In this document: in pieces, positions 57,853 to 64,000 of the stretch
Layout: every line of letters begins with the position of its first letter
How positions within the stretch are numbered: the stretch's first letter is position 1
Source: Homarus americanus
Lineage: Eukaryota > Arthropoda > Malacostraca > Decapoda > Nephropidae
Reading direction: 5' to 3'
Assembly (NCBI RefSeq): GCF_018991925.1
Contig: NW_024756459.1
Location: forward strand, 586,148-650,147
Length of the DNA: 64,000 nucleotides
Program-made: the position numbers and the translations under genes
The notes under the pieces: generated by a model
Databases searched by the model: none
What the model was told of the DNA's origin: nothing
The model's input: the letters and a program-made list of their open reading frames with translations, nothing else

Positions 57853-59335
57853 AAGAGGAGGAAAGACACCGAGCTGCTCCCATCATCAATATTAACAACT
57901 TTTATTTACTTAATCAACAACAGATACAGGTGTAGGTCTAATTTCAGGTACAGGTGTGGATTGAATACAGGTAGTTAGTTACAAGGACAGGTACAGAGAT
58001 TTCAAAGTGATATACCTGTGTTAATGTACAGGTAAAAAGCACAGGTAATCACATCATACCAGACCGTCAGTGTACATCATTAGATCGTAATCACACGTAG
58101 ACATCATCTCGTTCAGTAACCTCAAAATTCCCGAGGTTTACTGTGTACGGTTAAGATATTCTCATTGGTACAGTCGCTTGTGAAGGCTCCCATGAGTCTA
58201 CACTGACGTTAGCTTGGTCTACTTATGTCCAACAGTCAAAATGTAGGAGGGAGGGGTAAGGGAGGGGTAAGGGAGGAGGAGGGGAAGGGGAAGGTGAGGG
58301 AGGGAAGGAATGCCAAACCGTCCTCACTTAGGGATCTCATTTGGTTTCGATGGTCAAGTCAGTCTGGCACCTAGAAATAAGTTTGTATCTATAGGGCCGT
58401 TTTGTCTCTTGTCACAAATCACCTCCGAAATAGACCCTGTAGTCATAGGAGTGAGGTAACTGAGGTGAGGAGGAAGTTGATTGAATATATGAAATACCTC
58501 AAGATCCGTGTTGTTTTAAGTTCCTATCTTGGCAGTGTACTCCTGTCTTAAACGCCCTGCTTGCAAGTGTGTGTTTGTGTGTGTGTTTTCCCTCCTACCA
58601 GCGAGTTACCATCTCATATCGCCGCCACTTACGGTAATCTGGTGTGGTACGTGCGGCTGCTGAAAATGGGTAAAAACACGTGCTTAAAATAGGCAGACTT
58701 GTGGGTTAAAAAAGGATTTAATTTTAGCGGGCGACTCCTCATCCGCCAACACTTACCCCGTAAAAGGTGTGGTGGCTGGGAGGGGGACTTGGTTGCCAGA
58801 CACACGATGTTTATCCCCCTGAAATATTCTGGTATAAATCAACATGTATGGCGTCAATGCTAATACCTATCCCTAAAATTAATCAAACTCCCGCCAGACT
58901 CTGATTTAAACACGGATTTAACATAACCTTTAATGATTAAGACTATTTGTTTATAGGGTTTGTTTCATGATGGGTTTGAAAAGTGTTGGGAAAATGGTGG
59001 ATATCCTGTTAGTGAAGGCTTATGAAAACTTTCCATATTTTTTTATTACCTTAAAAAGTATAAATCGTAATAAACTTTGATGATAAATAAAATAATCTAC
59101 ATAAAATATATAAATTAAATCAACATTGGAAAAAATCTAACGTATATGAATGACTAGACGACCTCGAAGATTTTTAATATAAATAAACTCAAATAAAAAG
59201 ACTAATATAAGAGGCTGAGGCATAATAGTCGACATTTAAGCTCTTAAGTTATGATACTTCTTCAGGAAAGTTTATAGAGTTTGTGGTACTTTAGAGAATA
59301 AAAGTTTAATAACATTGTTGTGAGTTAAGTTATGA
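57853..59335. other. Longest low-repeat block; no gene supported
   Basis: About 1.5 kb with only short repeats (CAGGTGTAG/ACAGGTA at 57928-58040; GGGAGGGGTAAGG at 58245-58310). On the minus strand AATAAA at about 57905 could end a transcript, and a microexon-like segment lies at 58633-58659. AT-rich from 59030. No domain recognised. Confidence 0.45.
58633..58659 (-). CDS. Candidate 27-nt microexon (speculative)
   Basis: On the minus strand a pyrimidine-rich tract ending CCCATTTTCAG precedes 27 bases, followed by GTAAGTGG, a consensus donor. Nine codons open (QPHVPHQIT). As with 3864-3902, consensus ends on so short a segment may be coincidence. Confidence 0.12.
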
Positions 59336-59389
59336 GGCTCTTAAGCGTGTGGTCGCGGTGATATTAGTGGCGTAAAGCCGTTACTTACT

Positions 59390-59640
59390 GGACAAAATAC
59401 TACCGGACGATTTATTATTGGACAAAATACTACCGGACGATTTATTATTGGACAAAATGCCACCAGACGATTTATTAGTGGATACAATGCCACCGGACAG
59501 TTTCCTAGTGGACAAAATGCTACCGGACAGTTTCCTAGTGGACAAAATGCTACCGGACAATTTATTACTTGACATAATGACACCAATTTACTTATGAACT
59601 AAATCTCATTACACAATACTGGACAATACCCCACCGGACA
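59390..59640 (+). repeat. 30-bp repeat, core GGACAAAATACTACCGGACG
   Basis: About eight units of the core plus ATTTATTATT or ATTTCCTAGT. The 30-base length keeps a 10-residue repeat open on the minus strand. Confidence 0.93.
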
Positions 59641-59681
59641 AAATCTGACCATAACATAATATCGTAACGTGCACCCTAGTT

Positions 59682-59895
59682 ACCCCTTTGAGGACGATGT
59701 TTTAACCCTTTGTGGACGATGTTTTAACCCTTTGAGGACGATGTTTTAACCCTTTGAGGACGATGTTTTAACCCTTTGAGGACGATGGTTTAACCCTTTG
59801 TGGACGATGCTTTAACCCTTTGAGGACGATGTTTTAACCCTTTGTGGACGATGTTTTAACCCTTTGTGGACGATGTTTTAACCCTTTGAGGACGA
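59682..59895 (+). repeat. 22-bp minisatellite CCCTTTGAGGACGATGTTTT
   Basis: About ten units in strict 22-base register, with GAGG and GTGG variants mixed. Same family as 47441-47799. Confidence 0.95.
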
Positions 59896-59984
59896 GTCTT
59901 ACGTTCAATATAAACATCAATAACTTTCACTGTAATAGTTTAAAAAAAAAGTCAAGGTTTAAATCCAGACAAATTTTAATTCCA

Positions 59985-60100
59985 TTGTAGGTGGAGTCGA
60001 ACCCTGGTCTTGCGAGTCTGGCTTTGCAACTCTTGAATATTGCAGAAGCATCCGGTAGCTGTTCTGGATGGCTGGCCAGCACTGTAACCGACGCCCCCCC
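59985..60100 (-). mobile_element. tRNA-derived fragment with perfect B-box
   Basis: GGTTCGACTCC on the minus strand at 60003-59993 is a perfect Pol III B-box. A weak A-box-like TGGCCAGCCAT lies at 60087-60077, farther than in a tRNA. Probably a decayed SINE. Confidence 0.35.
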
Positions 60101-60229
60101 CCCACCACCTGGCTCTTGGCCGGACACAAGCACAGGTGATCTAGGCATATGAATACGGTAGATGATACAGTTACAGTACTGTATTTAGCCGGATAGATGA
60201 TGGTGTTTATTTAAGGTGTACCGGCCATG

Positions 60230-60475
60230 CTGTAAGATACAAAGGTGTGGAGGTAATTAAGATACAAAGGTGTAGAGGTAATTAAGATGCAAAGGTGTAG
60301 AGGTAATTAAGATACAAAGGTGCAGAGGTAATTAAGATACAAAGGTGTGGAGGTAATTAAGATACAAAGGTGTAGAGGTAATTAAGATACAAAGGTGTGG
60401 AGGTAATTAAGATGCAAAGGTGTAGAGGTAATTAAGATGCAAAGGTGTAGAGGTAATTAAGATACAACGGTACCT
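60230..60475 (+). repeat. 25-bp repeat AGATACAAAGGTGTAGAGGT
   Basis: Nine to ten units of the listed bases plus AATTA. GTGTGG versus GTGTAG and ATAC versus ATGC variants are interspersed. Confidence 0.95.
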
Positions 60476-60599
60476 AGCTAATTTGGGATACAAAGCTCTG
60501 AAACAAAGCAGCAAAATAAAAGCTGAAATTACTTAAGCTATCCAGTGACACATGACTCTGGTACCCCGTCGTCTCGTGGGAGGAGGGTAGAGGTATGCA

Positions 60600-60775
60600 C
60601 ATTTCCTGTCCATGCGTCCGTCTGTCTGAGCTACCGAGGTCTGTCAACACGATAACTCCACTCAATAACAATATATTAGACCCAAACTTGATCTGTTGAT
60701 AGATGATGACAGTATCTTGGATTTGTTTAATTATCAGTGTTGTCTGTTAAATTGGTTCAGAGTTATGGCGTTTTT
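60600..60775 (+). repeat. ATAACT...AAACTTG...GAGTTATGG module, copy b
   Basis: GTCAACACGATAACTCC at 60643, CCAAACTTGATCTGTTGA at 60682 and TTCAGAGTTATGGC at 60756. Shares its left part with 49940-50060 and its overall order with the copies at 60977, 61751, 61914 and 62079. Confidence 0.55.
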
Positions 60776-60857
60776 ATAGTTTATTTATATTATGTATGTT
60801 TATATAAAAATGGATTTGAATTACACAGGTACTTAGCTAAACAGGGAATAACATTCA

Positions 60858-60911
60858 AGTCAAGTCAAGTCAAGTCAGGTCAGGTCAGGTCAGGTCAGGT
60901 CAGGTCAGGTC
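60858..60911 (+). repeat. (AAGTC)n then (AGGTC)n pentanucleotide
   Basis: Four AAGTC units, then seven AGGTC units. The second half contains overlapping AGGTCA motifs. Confidence 0.95.
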
Positions 60912-60976
60912 CAAATTCTCACAAGTTCGAACGTTAAACATTTCCTTTAGTTTGGAATGTGTGTGCGTGTCTAATT

Positions 60977-61078
60977 GCTTGACTTAAAATAGCTGACCTA
61001 TATGGTATCAAACTTGCTCTGTGACTCTAACTTAAATCTACACAGGAAAACGTACCTTACGAATCTATGAGTTATGGG
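60977..61078 (+). repeat. Module copy f (weak)
   Basis: GACTTAAAATAGCTGACC, ATCAAACTTGCTCTGTGAC and ATGAGTTATGGGTC in the same order as copy b. Weakest member. Confidence 0.35.
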
Positions 61079-61750
61079 TCAAATTTATGGGAGGGGTAAA
61101 AGTTATGGGAGTTAAGAATGATAGGTAAATGGTGTTAAAACTGCTCTGTGACTCGACCGTAATTAGAGTCAATTGTGTACATGGTATCAAGAGATAAAAT
61201 TTACTTAGGAATTTCTAAAGTTCGCGGCCCTGGTAGTGTAATATTTACATGGGGCAAGTGGCGCGGTGGACAGGTAGGGGGGGGGGTCGTGGTGCGTGTA
61301 GGCGGGCGGGTTCTGGCGTGGGTCCAGCCGCGCCTCACACGCGCACACACGCTCCACCCTCACCCCTGCCAACATTAATTCCCTGCTGACATCTGCACTT
61401 ACTGCACCTGCTACTGACCATGTTAGATATACAGTACATTGCCTTATATTGACACCACCTGATACCATACCTGTCACCCTTATACCACCTGACACCACAT
61501 GACACTATACCTATCAACCTCATACCACCTGACACCACATGACACTATACCCATCACCCTCCTACCACCTGACACAACGCCTTAATAAGTCCTTCCCACG
61601 CCCATTGAAGGTCAAAGCCAATGCTCACTCCAGAATATAAGCCACTGATACTGAACCAGTGTATGAGGGTGTGGCTTATACCGTTAACGCCCCTTCTGCC
61701 AATTTACTGGACATCATTATGGCATTTTTCTTCCTTCAACTTATCTGCCT
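61079..61750. other. Unique to repetitive spacer
   Basis: A G-rich run lies at 61270-61290. ACCACCTGACACCACATGAC repeats about four times at 61448-61575. No gene supported. Confidence 0.5.
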
Positions 61751-62200
61751 ATAACTTGAGAACTCTTTCATATATCGAAATGAATCTTGGTGTACAGTTT
61801 TATCTCGTTAGTTTTCGTACAAAAAATACCGTTTTCTATCAGTATTTGTTAGAGTTATGGCCTCTCATCTACTCAGACAATTTTATGACGACCTGCGCAA
61901 AATTTTTCTATCAATAACTTAGAAAAACTTCATGTGTTATGTATTTTGATGTACTGTTTTTGTATCATTTTTATCGAGGTTTTGTCTAGTAATTAATATT
62001 TTCAGTTGAGGTTTGTCACTGTTATGACTTAATCAGCATAAAAATTTTGCCTGTCTTCCCATGAGGTGTGTCTGTTCAGTTATTATTTTGGAACGGAATG
62101 ACGAATCAAAACAAAACTTGGTACACAGCTTTTTATCATACACATCAAACCTGTGTCCAATATTCTGTATTTTCTGATAACATTAGTGATAGTTATGGCT
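61751..62200 (+). repeat. Three tandem copies of the module at about 164-bp spacing
   Basis: Copies start at 61751 (ATAACTTGAGAACT), 61914 (ATAACTTAGAAAAACTT) and 62079 (GTTATTATTTTGGAA). They continue with TTGGTGTACAG, TTGATGTACTG and CTTGGTACACAG and close with AGAGTTATGG, CTGTTATGAC and TAGTTATGGC. Intervals are 163 and 165 bases. Heavily diverged, no long open frame. Confidence 0.6.
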
Positions 62201-62380
62201 ACTATTTCCCTTAAAACGGCTCTTTTTACCTACAAACTCTGACGGGATCAAACATCACTGATAGTCTGATTTTATGATCCATCCCACCACAAAAATGCGA
62301 AGGTTCAGTGACTTTCTATATGAGCCAACCACTGTATCTGGCCAATTCACCCCCAGTGCCTTCACCTCTAACGCCTCCTG
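62201..62380. other. Unique spacer
   Basis: No repeat or gene signal seen. Confidence 0.5.
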
Positions 62381-62500
62381 TGCCAAACTGACGTAGTGGG
62401 GACCTGTGAGTTCTGATTGGTTAATATAGTGTGTGCCAAATTGTGACGTAGTGGGACATGTGAGTTCTGATTGGCTAATATAGAGTATAGGGCGTGACTT
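62381..62500 (+). repeat. About 54-bp duplication with GATTGG and GACGTAGTGGG
   Basis: GTGCCAAACTGACGTAGTGG and GTGCCAAATTGTGACGTAGT each lead into TGTGAGTTCTGATTGG and TAATATAG. The ATTGG (inverted CCAAT) cores are 54 bases apart at 62416 and 62470. Confidence 0.8.
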
Positions 62501-62930
62501 TAATATAGTGCATGAAAAAAAATCAACCTTTTTAAGTATTTTTTAATGAGAATAACTTTTTTATTTTGTATTTTTAAATTTTACAATATATAAACTTTCC
62601 CCCTCGTGCATTTGTTACCTTTAAAGTATTTCTTACTTCATAAAATTATTGTTAATGAGAATTTAAACCTCTGAAATATCTACATGAGAGTCAGAACTAA
62701 ACAAAAACGATAATAATAATGATGATGATGATAATTGTAGTGTTATATGAAGAACTTTATATGGAAGTAAAATGTGACCACACACTTCCCACGCCATGTC
62801 AAGCATATACCACACGCCTAATATACATACCACGCCATGTCAACCTCTTCCCACGCCCATCCAAGTATACACCAGCCTTACGATACATACCGCGCCCTCT
62901 CAGCTCTGACCCAAACTCATTCAACGCCAA
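62501..62930. other. AT-rich spacer, no gene seen
   Basis: Short (GAT)n at 62717-62732; CACGCC motifs begin near 62788. Confidence 0.5.
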
Positions 62931-62939
62931 ATATAATTA

Positions 62940-63340
62940 CCTGCTTCCTCCTCTCCATACCCACTTCCTCCCTCCACCCACTTCCCCCTCCTCTCCACCA
63001 CCACTTCCCCCTCCTCTCCACCACCCACTTCCCCTCCTCTCCACCACCACCCTTCCCCTCCTCTCCACCACCCGCCCCCTCCTCTCCACCCTTCCCCTCC
63101 TCTCCACCACCACTTCCTCCTCTCCACCACCACTTCCCCTCCTCTCCCACCCACCCACTTCCCCTCCTCTCCCTACCCACTTCCCCTCCTCTCCACCACC
63201 ACCCCTCCTCTCCCACCACCCCTTCCCTCCTCTCTACCCCCTTCCCCCCTCCTCTCACCCACCACTTCCCCTCCTCTCCCACCACCCACTTCCCCCTCCT
63301 CTCCCACCACCACTTACTCTCCCCCTTCCCCTCATCCCAC
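62940..63340. repeat. CCACTTCCCCTCCTCTCCAC minisatellite
   Basis: About 17 units of 20-26 bases. Open frames (Pro/Ser/Leu on plus; Gly/Glu/Trp/Arg on minus) are repeat translations. Confidence 0.93.
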
Positions 63341-63383
63341 AGTAATAACTTAGTCCTTCCCGCCTGATGTTGTTAGTGAGCCT

Positions 63384-63480
63384 GCCACGCCTTCCATGCA
63401 CCTTCTCTCCCCTGCCACGCCTTCCATGGACCTTTTCTCCCATGCCGCGCCTTCCATGGACCTCCTCTCACCTCCCGCAC
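63384..63480 (+). repeat. CTGCCACGCCTTCCATGGAC repeat
   Basis: Three to four units of about 28 bases. Confidence 0.88.
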
Positions 63481-63639
63481 CTGCCATACCTCCTCTCCCC
63501 CTGCACCACATATTCTGTGGCACCAACACTACCCACCTTCCTGTCACACCTGCCAACTGCTAACACGTCTTCTGTCTGTAAGTCTTTTCAAGGCCTTCCG
63601 CGCCTTCCTGTCACCTCCCTTGACACCTTTCCCGTGATT

Positions 63640-64000
63640 ATTGCGCCCCCCATTGCCAATCCTTCCCACACACCTGCCACTTACCCCCCTTCATGGCTCC
63701 CCCATTCCTGCCACGCCTTCCCACCTGCCGCACCCCCTTCTTGGCTCCCCCACTCCTGCCACGCCTTCCCACACCTGCTATACCCCCCCCCCTTCGCGGC
63801 TCCCCACTCCTGCCGCCTTCCCCGCACCTGCCATACCCCCTTTCATGACTCCCCCCTCCTGCCACGCCTTCCCCACACCTTCTTACCTCATGACTCCCCC
63901 CCACTCCTGCCACGCCTTCCCCACCTGCCACTTACCCCCCTTTCGCGGCTCCCCCCACTCCTGCCCGCCTTCCCCACACCTTCAACACGCCTCATGACTC
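63640..64000 (+). repeat. About 50-60-bp repeat CTCCTGCCACGCCTTCCC...GGCTCCCC
   Basis: Six to seven units combining CTCCTGCCACGCCTTCCCC, ACACCTGCCATACCCC and TTCATGGCTCCCC. Related to 63384-63480 and running off the window end. Confidence 0.9.

Overview
This window is eukaryotic, non-coding and dominated by repeats. The most likely source is a decapod crustacean such as a crab or shrimp. Interstitial blocks of the arthropod telomere pentamer TTAGG occur at least nine times. Long (TC)n, (AC)n, (ATT)n and (TATC)n microsatellites are packed at a density typical of decapod genomes. There is a fossil of a non-LTR retrotransposon, several tRNA-derived elements and a TA-flanked foldback MITE. I found no operon, ribosome-binding-site structure, rRNA, intact tRNA or CRISPR array, and no complete protein-coding gene. 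The taxon is an inference; the repeat content is read directly.

Layout. 1-5 kb: pyrimidine- or purine-rich degenerate repeats and 21-bp minisatellites. 5-12 kb: TTAGG blocks, a tRNA-like element, a truncated retroelement tail set in (CA)n, duplicated unique blocks, and motif-bearing repeats (triple AGGTCA, a CRE/forkhead triplet, a 42-bp CCAAT repeat). 12-20 kb: minisatellites, a foldback element carrying a tRNA-SINE head, and a 63-bp array built on an AGGTCA-CGTG-AGGTCA core. 20-33 kb: the main satellite domain, with arrays of 32, 26/29, 31, about 24 (3.3 kb long) and 45 bp, then a second retroelement tail and an AT-rich stretch full of forkhead cores. 33-45 kb: purine tracts, very long (CA)n, an AGGTCA/TGACCT cluster, a 2.4-kb 20-bp satellite, and two small CCAAT/CRE promoter-like clusters. 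45-54 kb: 44-bp, 22-bp and 31-bp arrays, the best-preserved retroelement (minus strand, one internal stop), and CCA-rich arrays. 54-64 kb: 18-bp and 15-bp arrays, a near-perfect foldback MITE, the longest low-repeat block (57.9-59.3 kb), a second copy of the 22-bp family, a degenerate module recurring about every 164 bp, and C/T-rich minisatellites to the end.

Nearly every long open frame here is a stop-free translation of a tandem repeat and is not listed as a gene. Entries with possible coding origin are the retroelement pseudogene (50640-51308), two short open segments of balanced composition (30734-30907 and 57401-57613), one with an A-run (18552-18848), and two tiny splice-bounded candidates (3864-3902 and 58633-58659). 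All except the retroelement are weak.

The most interesting signals are: (1) a retroelement family whose copies sit in (AC)n in the same orientation, suggesting microsatellite-targeted insertion; (2) tandem arrays whose unit is a nuclear-receptor, CRE/forkhead, CCAAT or E-box motif, so that amplification has created homotypic binding-site arrays; (3) two foldback elements able to form long hairpin RNA; (4) a 22-bp minisatellite family at two loci with a decayed edge; (5) an unnamed about 164-bp module repeated near 60.6-62.2 kb.
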